This document shows, piece by piece, positions 42,181-50,716 of a DNA stretch of 64,000 nucleotides. The notes under the pieces were generated by a model, which had not been told where the DNA came from, did no database searches, and was given only the letters and a program-made list of their open reading frames with translations. The stretch comes from SURF-21 sp964510515 (lineage in GTDB: Bacteria > Actinomycetota > Geothermincolia > Geothermincolales > RBG-13-55-18), in NCBI GenBank assembly GCA_964510515.1, contig CAZEAU010000008.1, positions 1 through 64,000 on the forward strand, in the 5' to 3' direction. The position numbers were made by a program, and so were the translations under genes. Positions within the stretch are counted from its first letter, which is position 1, and each line of letters begins with the position of its first letter.

Positions 42181-43512
42181 CTAATCCGGCGGCGCCTCCT
42201 CCTCCTCGTCCGGCGCGGCCTCCCCGCCGCGCCACCTCTCGGCGTCATCTCTCGCGTCCACATTGAAGCGCAAGAGGTCCTCCACGTCCCTCCTCCACTG
42301 CTCGGGGGAGGAATGGAACACCCGGCCGATGAAGAGGTCCCTCAACATCCTCAGCTCCGGCAGCCGCCGCAGCGCATGGCGGTAGCGCGCGTATCTCGGC
42401 TCGCGCAGCCTCTCCTCCTCCAGGTATATGGGCTCGCGGCGGAAATTCACCGCCTGCAGGCAGTCGTTCAGCGCAGACGCCAGCTCGTCCGCGCGCCGGT
42501 CCAGCGCCTCCATGTCGCGGGCCTCCCGGTACTCCTCGCGCCCCAGCAACCTGAAGAAATAGGTGGCCCTGCCGCCGCCGCGGGAGGACGCCGCCTCCAT
42601 GGCCAGCGCGTTGCCCGGGAGCCGCGGGTCGCTCGCGTAAATGGGGGCCAGGAACCACAGGTACTCCGCGGTCAGCTCGCCCATGAGGCCGCGCTTGATG
42701 CCGATGCGCATCCCGCCCTCGCGGGCCATGGCCTTGAGTTGCTCGTACTCGTCCTTGAGCCCGACCAGCTCCAGCCTCGACTCCAGCTCCTCCCAGAGAC
42801 CGGGCAATTCGCCCTCCAGGTCGCCCACGCGGACGGCCCTCCCCTCCCGCATCAAGCGGGACGCCCTCGCCAGGGTGGATATGCCGGCCTCCGGCGCGAG
42901 TTCCTTGAGCAGGACCTGCGTCCTGAGCTCCATCTCCCGCAGGCGCTCCCCGAGGGCCTTGACGAAGGGCTCGAACTCCCTCCCCAGCATGGAGAGGACG
43001 ACCCCGCCCCCCGCCTCGTCCAGTATCTCTATGGCGTAGTCGGCCTCGCGCACCTCGGCCATGTTCCCGTAAGGGAGCCGCAGCGGGTCGCCCGCCCCCG
43101 GCAGCAGCACCAAGGTCGTCTCGTACAGCCTGAGCTCCGCCTCCCCGCTCTCCTCGGCGCCGTCCCGTGCTCGCAGGGAGTAGCGGGCCGCGACCCCCTG
43201 CCTCAACGGCCTCTCCTGCACCAGCATGTCCGCAAGGATGAGCTCGCCGCGCCTGCGGGCCAGCTGGCGCACGAAATCCTCGTAATCCCTTCCCAGGCGG
43301 GACAGGCGCAGCTCCTCCCCCGAAGCCAGACGCAGGACGAGCGCGTAATCGGCCGCGCGGAGCCCGACGATATCGCGGTACGAGACATGCAGGGCGGTGC
43401 CCCCCTCGGGCATTATGGATATGCTGTCCTCGCCCAGCCTCGCCCCGGCATCGCCGGCGGCGGCGAGGTCGCCGTCCGCGCCCTTGAGTTCGTAGCTGGC
43501 CCTGGCCTCCAT
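42181..43512 (-). CDS. uncharacterised 443-residue protein with duplicated N-terminal domain
   Basis: Two consecutive related domains are visible at about 1-100 and 107-200. VSYRDIVGLRAADYALVLRL matches LPYGNMAEVREADYAIEILD, and LSRLGRDYEDFVRQL matches LSMLGREFEPFVKAL. The beta-rich pattern ending in an amphipathic helix resembles a PH-like fold, though this is a guess. The rest (about 200-443) is mainly helical with an acidic tail (DEEEE). No known family recognised. First gene of the operon with two zinc-ribbon proteins. ATG 43512 follows a GC-rich leader; iteron-like repeats lie 80-125 nt upstream. Confidence 0.75.
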   Translation of the reverse strand: MEARASYELKGADGDLAAAGDAGARLGEDSISIMPEGGTALHVSYRDIVGLRAADYALVLRLASGEELRLSRLGRDYEDFVRQLARRRGELILADMLVQERPLRQGVAARYSLRARDGAEESGEAELRLYETTLVLLPGAGDPLRLPYGNMAEVREADYAIEILDEAGGGVVLSMLGREFEPFVKALGERLREMELRTQVLLKELAPEAGISTLARASRLMREGRAVRVGDLEGELPGLWEELESRLELVGLKDEYEQLKAMAREGGMRIGIKRGLMGELTAEYLWFLAPIYASDPRLPGNALAMEAASSRGGGRATYFFRLLGREEYREARDMEALDRRADELASALNDCLQAVNFRREPIYLEEERLREPRYARYRHALRRLPELRMLRDLFIGRVFHSSPEQWRRDVEDLLRFNVDARDDAERWRGGEAAPDEEEEAPPD

Positions 43513-43836
43513 CCTCCATCCTCTCCGCCGCCCGGGCAGGCGGCCGTTTTTCCCATCCTAGCATAAGCGACGCGCCGCTTGCCGCCCCCCCGTAACTCTA
43601 TATAGTAACTCTATATATATTGATATTATATTGATATATCCCTGGGCAGACGCGCGGCGGGGAGGGGATTCCCGTTTAGCAAGCGGCAGCCGTGGGAATC
43701 AAAGTAGAGTGCCCCCGGCGGGGCGGAGAGACCGGATGCGCCCGCGGATGAGGGCGCACGCCCCCGTCCCATGCCGCAGCGCGCGAAGGTAAAGATAAGA
43801 GGGCGGCAGGCCCGTGAAAAGCGAGGAGGCAAGGCC
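43513..43836. other. 324-nt divergent region with AT-rich repeats
   Basis: Between the uncharacterised operon and the flavoprotein gene. The iteron-like block at 43592-43637 is its only clear structure. No gene is supported. Confidence 0.5.
43592..43637. repeat. two sets of short AT-rich tandem repeats
   Basis: GTAACTCTATATA occurs twice back to back (43592-43604, 43605-43617), followed by TATTGATAT twice with an 11-bp period (43618-43626, 43629-43637). The block is almost pure A/T in a GC-rich genome and lies between divergent genes. Confidence 0.75.
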
Positions 43837-44547
43837 ATGAGGGCGAGGATAGGGAGCAGGGTCGAGGTGGCGGAGCAGACCCTGCAGGTGGTGTTCGACC
43901 TGCTCGGAGAGACGGTGGACTTCAAGCCGGGACAGTTCTTCTTCGTGGACCTCATCGACCCGCCCTACGACGACAAGAGGGGGGCGCGGCGTCACTTCTC
44001 CATCGTCAACTCCCCCAACGAGAAGGGGGTCATCGTCATGGCCACGCGGCTGCGCGACTCAGCCTTCAAGAGGTCGCTGGCGGAGATGCCCGTGGGGAGC
44101 GAGGTGGAGATCTCCCGTTTGGGGGGAGAGGATTTCTCCCTCCCCGACGCGGGCGAGGCGCCGCTGGTATTCATCGCGGGGGGCATCGGCATCGCGCCCT
44201 TCATCTCCATGCTCAGATACGCCATGGAGGAGGACCTGCCCCATCACATCACCCTTATCTATTCCAACCGCGACCGCAAGTCGGCCCCCTACCTGGGCGA
44301 ACTCGAGGAGCGCGCCGCGGGCAACAGCAAGCTGCGCCTGGTGCTGACCATGACCGACGAGCCCTCCTGGGAGGGCGAGGCCAGGAGGGTGGACGGGGAC
44401 TTCATCGCCGAATACGTGCCCGACGCGGCCTCCTCCACCTTCTATATCGCTGGGCCCCCGGGCATGAACAAGGCGCTGGCGCAGGAGCTGCAGCGCGCCG
44501 GGGTGGACGCCGATTCCATCAAGGCCTCGAATTTCGCCGGCTATTGA
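43837..44547 (+). CDS. ferredoxin-NADP reductase-like FAD/NAD(P)-binding protein
   Basis: 236 residues. An FAD-binding barrel with RRHFSIVNSPNE (flavin-binding Arg-x-x-Ser) is followed by an NAD(P) domain with FIAGGIGIAPFISMLRY, LIYSNRDRKSAPY and the C-terminal YIAGPPGMNKAL. No ferredoxin domain or cluster-binding Cys. It transfers electrons between NAD(P)H and an unknown partner. ATG 43837 has GGAGG 7 nt upstream; an upstream ATG at 43771 lacks one. It converges with the superoxide reductase gene. Confidence 0.88.
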   Translation: MRARIGSRVEVAEQTLQVVFDLLGETVDFKPGQFFFVDLIDPPYDDKRGARRHFSIVNSPNEKGVIVMATRLRDSAFKRSLAEMPVGSEVEISRLGGEDFSLPDAGEAPLVFIAGGIGIAPFISMLRYAMEEDLPHHITLIYSNRDRKSAPYLGELEERAAGNSKLRLVLTMTDEPSWEGEARRVDGDFIAEYVPDAASSTFYIAGPPGMNKALAQELQRAGVDADSIKASNFAGY

Positions 44548-44556
44548 GCGCCGCCC

Positions 44557-44949
44557 TCAGGAGAGCTTTATCTCCCGGGAGGACTCCCACAGGCCATGGA
44601 TATTGCACAGGGCGAGGGCGTAGAGCGTCCCCGGCTTGTTCACCTTGAGATAGGCGACCACGGCGTGATGGGTATAGGCGGGGCCCTCGTTCGCCCCCTG
44701 CACGGACTCGCCGTGGGCGGTGAACTCGAAGTTCCCCACCTGATAGCTGAACTTGTCCCCCTCGGGATGGAAGAAGAGCTGTATCCACCTGATGTGATGC
44801 TCGGTGGTGTTGGGGTGGTCCACCTCCACTCCGAGCCCGACCTTCACCTCGAAGACCTCTCCCGCCCGCACCGCGTCCGGGCAGTCGATGGTGGGGACGT
44901 GTTTCTCCGTCTTCCAGTCGGCCGACTGCACCTGATCTCCCAGTTTCAT
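44557..44949 (-). CDS. superoxide reductase (neelaredoxin, class II type)
   Basis: 130 residues. The iron-centre ligands are in order: His in TEKHVPTI, His in VEVDHPNTTEHHIRWI, and CNIHGLW with Cys and His at the C-terminus. There is no N-terminal desulforedoxin domain. It reduces superoxide to peroxide without releasing oxygen, a standard defence of strict anaerobes. ATG 44949 has GGAGG 6 nt upstream. The next gene over is a flavoprotein that could be its electron donor, but it is on the other strand. Confidence 0.93.
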   Translation of the reverse strand: MKLGDQVQSADWKTEKHVPTIDCPDAVRAGEVFEVKVGLGVEVDHPNTTEHHIRWIQLFFHPEGDKFSYQVGNFEFTAHGESVQGANEGPAYTHHAVVAYLKVNKPGTLYALALCNIHGLWESSREIKLS

Positions 44950-45113
44950 CTCCAACCTCCTCGGCATCGGGCGGCCCGTCGCCGCCGCTTCTCTCCTGAA
45001 CCGCTCTCTAATAAACATTCCCTTGCGGGGAATGAATAAACCGCCTGCACGGGGCCAGGTCCGTCTTCGAGCCTGGGGGCACAGGCGGCCCCGGGCCGGG
45101 CCCGCAAGAGGCG

Positions 45114-45488
45114 TCAGCGCGGGCCGCGGTCGAGCCTGCGTGAGGAGATGACATCCACGCCGCTGCCCAGTATGTCCCGGAGGATGACCTCGCCGTCCGC
45201 GACCGGGGCGCGCATCTCCACGCGGGCCAGCTCCCGCACCGCCTCCCCGATCATGGACTTGGGGATGGGAGAGGCGCTCACCACCGGGAGCAGGGGCAGG
45301 GCGCCCCCCTTGACCCGCACGGTGGTGCTCAGCGTGCGGCGGGGGTCGCGGAACTCCTCCTCGGCATATTTCACCCCCACCTTGCACTCGGCCCCCGCGA
45401 CCTCCAGGACCTCCCCGTCCTCCTCCGTGAGCTCCAGGCCGCAGCTCAGGGGGCAGTTGATGCATACGAAGGCGTGCTTTTTCCTCAT
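45114..45488 (-). CDS. DUF1667 protein of glycerol-3-phosphate dehydrogenase-type operon
   Basis: 124 residues. The N-terminus carries CINCPLSCGLELT and a further Cys (GAECKVGV), a likely cluster or metal site, and the C-terminal part IPKSMIGEAVRELARVEMRAP is typical of DUF1667. Such proteins accompany the two FAD subunits encoded upstream and probably pass electrons on. It starts with ATG 45488 in a 4-nt overlap with the middle gene. Confidence 0.85.
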   Translation of the reverse strand: MRKKHAFVCINCPLSCGLELTEEDGEVLEVAGAECKVGVKYAEEEFRDPRRTLSTTVRVKGGALPLLPVVSASPIPKSMIGEAVRELARVEMRAPVADGEVILRDILGSGVDVISSRRLDRGPR

Positions 45489-46762
45489 CTCCGCCTCCCG
45501 CCCTCGCCCTCCACGGCCCGCACCTCCACGGCGATGCGCGGCGGGGCCTCCGTCTCCCGCGGTCCCACCCTGGCGTGCACCATCTCCGGGGGTCGCACCA
45601 TCCTCGCCTTGCGGGAATAGACCTCCTCGCCGGAGGCCATCACCACCGCCCGCGCCTCCCTCTCCGGGCGCTCCACGCGGAAGTAGAAATCCGCCCCCTC
45701 CCCCAGGCCCTCCACCAGCTGCGGGAGCACGAATCTCACATTCCTGCCGGCCTCGACGCGCGCGCAGGGCCCCCGCCTGCGCCCGGCGAGCACGAACTCC
45801 GCCGCCCCCCTCCCCGCCGTCTCCGACGTGCGCGTCACCCAGTCCACGAGGTCGAAGACGCCCACCACGTTGCCGCAGGCGAAGATGCCCGGAACCGAGG
45901 TCTGCATGCGCTCGTCCACCACGGGGCCGGAGGTGACCGGGTCCAGCTCCACGCCGGCCTGCTTGGAGAGCTCGTTCTCGGGGATGAGCCCCACGGAGAG
46001 GAGCAGGGTGTCGCAGGGCACGCGCCGCCCGCTCTCCACGCGCGGCCTGAGGTTCTCGTCCACCGCGGCCACCGTCACCGCCTCCACCCGCTTGCGGCCG
46101 TGGACGAAGATGACGGTATGGGAGAGGTGCAGGGGGATGTCGTAGTCGTGCAGGCATTGCACCACGTTGCGGGTGAGCCCCCCGGGCTGGTCCAGGAGCT
46201 CATAGACCCCCTCCACCTCCGCGCCCTCCAGGGTGAAGCGGCGGGCCATGATGAGCCCGATGTCCCCCGAGCCGAGTATGACCACCCTGCGCCCCGGCAT
46301 GACCCCGTCGATGTTGATGTCCCTCTGGGCGGCCCCGGCGCAGATGACCCCCGCGGGCCGGTACCCCGGTATCATCACCTGGTGGCGCGTGCGCTCGCGG
46401 CACCCCATGGCCAGGATGACCGTCTCGGGCTCGAGCTCGAACACGCCCTCGCGCGAGTTGACCGCGGCGATGCGGCGGTCCGCCCCCATCTCCAGGACCA
46501 TGGTGTCCAGCATAACCTCGATGCCCGCCCGCTCCACGCGGTCGATATAGCGCTGGGCGTACTGCGGCCCGGTGAGCACCTCGCCGAAGACCATGGAGCC
46601 GAAGCCGTCGTGAATGCACTGCGGCAGTATGCCCCCCAGCTCGATATCCCTCTCGATGAGCACCACATCGCGCAGGCCCGCCTCGCGCGCCGCCAGCGCC
46701 GCCGCCAGCCCCGCGGGGCCCCCGCCCACCACCGCGCACTGCGGCTTTCCCGCCACCCTCAT
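45485..46762 (-). CDS. NAD(P)/FAD-dependent oxidoreductase subunit (pyridine nucleotide-disulfide type)
   Basis: 425 residues. FAD loop CAVVGGGPAGLAAALAAREA at the N-terminus, GCRERTRHQVMIPGYRPAG in the middle, NAD loop VVILGSGDIGLIMARRF and the late FAD motif VPGIFACGNVVGVFDLVDWV (read as IFACGNVVGVFDLVD). It is the second subunit of a three-gene operon with ATGA overlaps at both ends. In characterised relatives this protein reoxidises the glycerol-3-phosphate dehydrogenase subunit. Confidence 0.88.
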   Translation of the reverse strand: MRVAGKPQCAVVGGGPAGLAAALAAREAGLRDVVLIERDIELGGILPQCIHDGFGSMVFGEVLTGPQYAQRYIDRVERAGIEVMLDTMVLEMGADRRIAAVNSREGVFELEPETVILAMGCRERTRHQVMIPGYRPAGVICAGAAQRDINIDGVMPGRRVVILGSGDIGLIMARRFTLEGAEVEGVYELLDQPGGLTRNVVQCLHDYDIPLHLSHTVIFVHGRKRVEAVTVAAVDENLRPRVESGRRVPCDTLLLSVGLIPENELSKQAGVELDPVTSGPVVDERMQTSVPGIFACGNVVGVFDLVDWVTRTSETAGRGAAEFVLAGRRRGPCARVEAGRNVRFVLPQLVEGLGEGADFYFRVERPEREARAVVMASGEEVYSRKARMVRPPEMVHARVGPRETEAPPRIAVEVRAVEGEGGRRR

Positions 46763-48315
46763 CGCGCCCCGCCCCCCAGGAGCTCCTTGGCCATGCCCAA
46801 ATAGAGCGGGGAGCCCTCCCCGTCCTTGGTCACCGCGGTGACCGGGATGCCCAGCTCCGCGGCGAGGATGGCGGCCACGCGGTTGCCGCAGAAGCCGCCC
46901 TGGCAGCGCCCCATGCCGGTGCGCGTGCGCCGCTTCACCGCGTCCATGTTCACGGCGGGTATGAGGGAATGCACGGCGTTCACCACCTCCATCTCGGTCA
47001 CCGTCTCACAGCGGCAGATAACGTGCCCCCAGCGGGGGTCCTCACGGATGAGGCGGTTGCGCTCCTTCCGCGGCAGCTCGGAGAACTTGGGCGCGGGCGG
47101 CGCCGGGGGGTCGAAGTCCGGGCGCGGCTCGCGCGGCAGGCCCAGCTCGTGCAGGATCTCCAGCGCCATCTCCGCGATGGCGGGCGCGGAGGCGAGGCCG
47201 GGGGACTGTATGCCGGCCACGTTTACGAAACCGCGCACCTCCTCCGAGGCGGCGATGACGAAGTCCTCCTCCAGGGTGGGGGCGCGGATGCCGCTGAAGG
47301 CGGAGATGAGGGCGTCGCGGGGAAAGTTGGGGAGCAGGTAATGGAACCTCTCGAAGATCTCCTCTATCTCGTCGGCTCCGATGGAGGTGTCCTGCTTGTC
47401 CGCGGTCTCGATGGCCGTGGGGCCCAGCTGCAGGTTGCCCTCCGCGGTGGGCATGGCCCCCCCGCCCTTGCTCTGGGTGGTCCTCTGCCCCGGCAGGCGG
47501 AACTCCGCCACGCTGGCGCGCACGTATTCCGCCGTCACCTGGCGGTCGAAGAGCAGGGTGGCCCCCTTGCGGGGGTGGATGACGAAACCCCCCGCGCCGG
47601 CCATGTCGGCCACCTCGTCGGCGAAAACGCCCGCGGCGTTGACCACCAGGGGGGTCGCTATCTCGCCCCGCCGGGTGAGCACCCCCCTCACCTCCCCCCC
47701 CGAGACCCGGAAGCCCGTGACCTCGGTGCCCAGGCAGACGCGCGCGCCGTTGACGACCGCGTGCTCGGCCAGGGCGATGGTCAGCTTATAGGGGCTGATG
47801 AGGCCGTAAGTGGGGTCGAAGACCCCGGCCACCGCCTCGCGGGTCACGTTGGGCTCCATCAGGAAGACCTCGTCCCGGCTGAGCGCGCGCAGCCCGCCGA
47901 TGCCCGCGCTCTCGCCGTAGGCGATGATGGCCTCGGGTATCTTGCGCGTGAGGACATCCTCGCGCTCGGGCTCGCCCATGCCCGTCGTCCCGGGCGGGAT
48001 GGTGCGCTGGGTGATGACCAGGAGCATGCCCTGCCGCTTCAGCTTCACCCCCAGGCCGCGCACGAAATCGTCGTAGAGGCGGTTGCCGCGCACGTTGAGC
48101 TTCTGCTTGAGGGTGCCGGCGTCCTCGCCGATGCCCGAGTGCACCTCGGCGTTGTTGGCCTTGCTGGCCCCGCAGGCCACGTCGTCCTCCTTCTCCAGGA
48201 CCACGATGTCCGAGACGTACTTGGACGCCTCCCTGGCGATGGAGCAGCCGATGACCCCGGCCCCCACGACGACCATGGCGGCACGCTCGGGGAGGGGTTG
48301 TCCTGCGATCGGCAA
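46759..48315 (-). CDS. FAD-dependent glycerol-3-phosphate dehydrogenase-like oxidoreductase with BFD-type Fe-S domain
   Basis: 518 residues. The N-terminal DAO/GlpA fold shows MVVVGAGVIGCSIAREA and FRLPGQRTTQSKGGG. The C-terminal 90 residues are a bacterioferritin-associated-ferredoxin-like 2Fe-2S domain with VICRCETVTEMEV and GRCQGGFCGNRV (four Cys). The pattern matches the GlpA-like subunit of anaerobic glycerol-3-phosphate dehydrogenases, though other 2-hydroxyacid or amine substrates fit. It begins the three-gene operon; the stop overlaps the next start. Confidence 0.88.
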   Translation of the reverse strand: MPIAGQPLPERAAMVVVGAGVIGCSIAREASKYVSDIVVLEKEDDVACGASKANNAEVHSGIGEDAGTLKQKLNVRGNRLYDDFVRGLGVKLKRQGMLLVITQRTIPPGTTGMGEPEREDVLTRKIPEAIIAYGESAGIGGLRALSRDEVFLMEPNVTREAVAGVFDPTYGLISPYKLTIALAEHAVVNGARVCLGTEVTGFRVSGGEVRGVLTRRGEIATPLVVNAAGVFADEVADMAGAGGFVIHPRKGATLLFDRQVTAEYVRASVAEFRLPGQRTTQSKGGGAMPTAEGNLQLGPTAIETADKQDTSIGADEIEEIFERFHYLLPNFPRDALISAFSGIRAPTLEEDFVIAASEEVRGFVNVAGIQSPGLASAPAIAEMALEILHELGLPREPRPDFDPPAPPAPKFSELPRKERNRLIREDPRWGHVICRCETVTEMEVVNAVHSLIPAVNMDAVKRRTRTGMGRCQGGFCGNRVAAILAAELGIPVTAVTKDGEGSPLYLGMAKELLGGGAR

Positions 48316-48554
48316 AGCCCGCGCCTCCCTTCCTCGTCGCCCTCGTTGGCGGCTTCCCGCGCCGCGGGCGGCCGCGCATCTTCTTTTTCCTTATTCTACC
48401 CCCCGGCGCCGCGAGCGTCCCCCGCCTTTTGCCGGCCTGTCCGACCGCCGCGGGGGCGGGGCGGAGAGGGCGCCCAACGCCCGCGGCGGCAGCGACCGCC
48501 GCGCAGCGCCCGCGCGGGTTGACGCGCGACATCGCCGCGGCCCGCCGGCTGCGC

Positions 48555-48560
48555 TATATT
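48555..48560 (+). promoter_or_regulatory. -10 box for leaderless msrB mRNA
   Basis: TATATT ends 6 nt before ATG 48567, so the transcript should start at the ATG. A GAGG lies only 2 nt before the ATG, too close to act as a normal ribosome site. Confidence 0.5.
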
Positions 48561-48566
48561 GAGGTC

Positions 48567-48938
48567 ATGAAGAAAAAGGCGCTTACGCGGGAGGAGGAGC
48601 GGGTCATCATCCACGGCGGCACGGAGATGCCTTTCGTGGGGGAATACACCGACCTCTTCGCCCCCGGCATCTACACGTGCAGGCAGTGCGGGGCGGCGCT
48701 TTACCGCTCGCAGGACAAGTTCCATTCCGGCTGCGGCTGGCCCAGCTTCGACGACGAGGTCCCGGGGGCGGTGGAGAGGAAGCCGGATCCCGACGGCATG
48801 AGGACGGAGATAGTCTGCGCCGCCTGCGGCGGGCACCTGGGACATCTTTTCCACGGCGAGGGCTTGACCCCCAAGAATACCCGCCACTGCGTCAACTCCG
48901 TCTCCATGAGGTTCATCCCCCATGACGACGCCGAATAG
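48567..48938 (+). CDS. msrB: peptide-methionine (R)-S-oxide reductase
   Basis: 123 residues. The structural zinc is held by YTCRQCGAALY and VCAACGGHLGHLF, the substrate loop is GCGWPSFDDE, and the catalytic Cys is in TRHCVNSVSMRF. It repairs R-sulfoxides of methionine residues in the cytoplasm. Its last 17 nt overlap the start of msrA, so both epimers are handled by one transcript. Resolving Cys is not obvious, as in many single-Cys MsrB enzymes. Confidence 0.94.
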   Translation: MKKKALTREEERVIIHGGTEMPFVGEYTDLFAPGIYTCRQCGAALYRSQDKFHSGCGWPSFDDEVPGAVERKPDPDGMRTEIVCAACGGHLGHLFHGEGLTPKNTRHCVNSVSMRFIPHDDAE

Positions 48939-49452
48939 CCGCGAGACCATAGTCCTCGGCGGGGGATGCTTCTGGTGCACCGAGGCGGTGCTGGGCACCG
49001 TGCCCGGGGTGCTCGGCGTGACCCCCGGTTACGCCGGCGGCCACGCTCCCGACCCTACCTACCGCCAGGTGTGCGGCGGGGAGACCGGCCATGCCGAGGT
49101 AGTGGAGGTGGAATACGACCCCACGGCGGTACGGCTGGAGGACATCCTGGAGGTCTTTTTCGCCACCCACGACCCCACCTCCCTCAACCGCCAGGGCGCC
49201 GATGTGGGCACCCAGTACAGGTCCATCGTCCTCTACGATTCGCCGCGCCAGAAGGAGGCGGTGGAGAGGTTCATCGCCGGCATCGCCGGGAAATACGACC
49301 GCCGGGTCGTCACCGAGGTGAGGGAGCTGGAGAGGTTCTATCCCGCGGAGGAATGCCACCGGCGCTACTACGCCAGGAACCGGGACCAGCCCTACTGCCG
49401 CGCCGTCATCTCCCCCAAGCTGGCCGCGCTGCGGCGCGGGCGCCCCGGCTGA
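48922..49452 (+). CDS. msrA: peptide-methionine (S)-S-oxide reductase
   Basis: 176 residues with the catalytic motif GGGCFWCTEAV near 13-23, the substrate region GYAGGHAPDPTY and HDPTSLNRQGADVGTQYRS, all invariant in MsrA. It reduces S-sulfoxides of methionine. It overlaps msrB by 17 nt. Together with superoxide reductase 4 kb away this gives the organism an oxidative-repair set. Confidence 0.95.
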   Translation: MTTPNSRETIVLGGGCFWCTEAVLGTVPGVLGVTPGYAGGHAPDPTYRQVCGGETGHAEVVEVEYDPTAVRLEDILEVFFATHDPTSLNRQGADVGTQYRSIVLYDSPRQKEAVERFIAGIAGKYDRRVVTEVRELERFYPAEECHRRYYARNRDQPYCRAVISPKLAALRRGRPG

Positions 49453-49476
49453 GAGGCGGAGGGGGGCTTTGCGCCC

Positions 49477-50448
49477 TCACCTGCCGAAGCGGATGGCGAA
49501 CCTCACGTTCCTGTGCGCCCTGTCGGCGGCTTCCCGGACCAGGACGTCCTCGTCGGCCAGGGTCTCTTCCAGCGCCTGCAGCGACCGCTCGTCCTTGAGT
49601 ATCCCCAGGGACTTTACCGCCCCCAGGCGGACGTAGCGGTTCTCGTCCCCCAGCACCGCGATGAGCTCCGGGACCGCGTTGCGGTCGCCGATGACCCCCA
49701 ACGCCTCCGCAGCCTTCCACCTCACGTGCGGGTGACCGTCGCGCAGCGCCGCCATCAGCGAGCCCACCGCCCTGCGGTCGCCTATCCTGCCCAGGGCGGT
49801 GGCCGCCCTCCACTTGGAGCGCAGGGTGCCGCTCTCCAGCTCCTCCATGAGCAACCCGACCGCCTGCGAGCCCATGAGCTCGCAGGCCTCCAGCGCCCCC
49901 CAGCGCACGCGCAGGCGTTCGTCGTCCAGGGAGCCCACCAGGGACCTTATCGCCGGCTGCCCCATCTTGACCAGGGCGTCCAGCGCCCGCTTGCGCACGC
50001 GCAGACTTTTATCGTCCATGGCGTCGATAAGGGGCCTGACCGCGGGGTAGCCCATGATGGCCAGGGACTTGGAGGCGATCCAGCGCACGTTGACGTCGTT
50101 GTCCTTGAGGATCTCGATCAGGGGGGGTATGGCCCTCGCATCCCGCATCTTCCCCAACACCCCCGCGGCCTCGGCCCGGGTGTACTTGTTCTCGGCATCC
50201 AGGGCTTCGAGCAGGTAGTCGGCCACGGATTCCCCCATGTCCAGCAGAGAATCCGCGGCCGCCCACCTCACGCGCTCATGCTTGTCCGAGAGGACGCCGA
50301 TGAGCGCCCTGGCGGCGCTGCGGCTCTTGTGCCTGCCCAGCTCCTTCGCCGCCCTGAGGCGGATTCCGGGGTCCTCATCCTCCAGGTCCTTCATCAGCTC
50401 CTGGGTGCGGTCCTCCTTCATGATGTTGAACGGGTTCATGTCAAACAC
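49477..50448 (-). CDS. HEAT-repeat (PBS lyase-type) scaffold protein, paralogue
   Basis: About 323 residues of tandem HEAT repeats (VRWAAADSLLDMGESV, VRWIASKSLAIMGYPA, VRKRALDALVKMGQPA, VRWKAAEALGVIGDRN). It aligns repeat for repeat with the protein at 33910 and ends alike (VRFAIRFGR against FSIDFRSNK), so the two arose by duplication. GTG 50448 is preferred: GGAGG lies about 10 nt upstream. ATG 50439 is too far from it. A -10 box lies at 50555-50560. It converges with msrA. Confidence 0.85.
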   Translation of the reverse strand: MFDMNPFNIMKEDRTQELMKDLEDEDPGIRLRAAKELGRHKSRSAARALIGVLSDKHERVRWAAADSLLDMGESVADYLLEALDAENKYTRAEAAGVLGKMRDARAIPPLIEILKDNDVNVRWIASKSLAIMGYPAVRPLIDAMDDKSLRVRKRALDALVKMGQPAIRSLVGSLDDERLRVRWGALEACELMGSQAVGLLMEELESGTLRSKWRAATALGRIGDRRAVGSLMAALRDGHPHVRWKAAEALGVIGDRNAVPELIAVLGDENRYVRLGAVKSLGILKDERSLQALEETLADEDVLVREAADRAHRNVRFAIRFGR

Positions 50449-50554
50449 GTCCAGCTTTCCTCCCCTCCGCTCTTCCGCACAAAAAACGCCCCGCGAGGGG
50501 CCTCGAACCCTTGCCTGCGTCCGCATCATGACCCTGGTCCTTGCCTGCGCCCAC

Positions 50555-50560
50555 ATTATA
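50555..50560 (-). promoter_or_regulatory. -10 box of second HEAT-repeat gene
   Basis: TATAAT on the minus strand, about 100 nt of leader to GTG 50448. No clear -35. Confidence 0.4.
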
Positions 50561-50701
50561 ACTCTAACAGAAGGGTTCCCCCGCGCGGGAGAGGACAAAC
50601 AAGGAGCGCACGGGGGTCTTCCCACGGAGCACTCGTCTCCGGCGCGCCCCGCCTCGCCGCGCCCAGGAAGGTCGTGGGGGGCTTGGGGGCGGCGGGGCGG
50701 G

Positions 50702-50710
50702 TGCTACAAT
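50702..50710 (+). promoter_or_regulatory. extended -10 box for leaderless serine-hydrolase mRNA
   Basis: TGCTACAAT; the TACAAT hexamer (50705-50710) ends 6 nt before ATG 50717. No ribosome site is present. Confidence 0.55.
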
Positions 50711-50716
50711 GTGTAA

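Noticed and set aside
42109..43566. 485-codon plus-strand frame opposite the uncharacterised 443-residue gene
   Set aside because: Antisense shadow with Leu/Pro/Gln/Arg bias; the minus-strand frame has a conserved internal duplication and lies in an operon.
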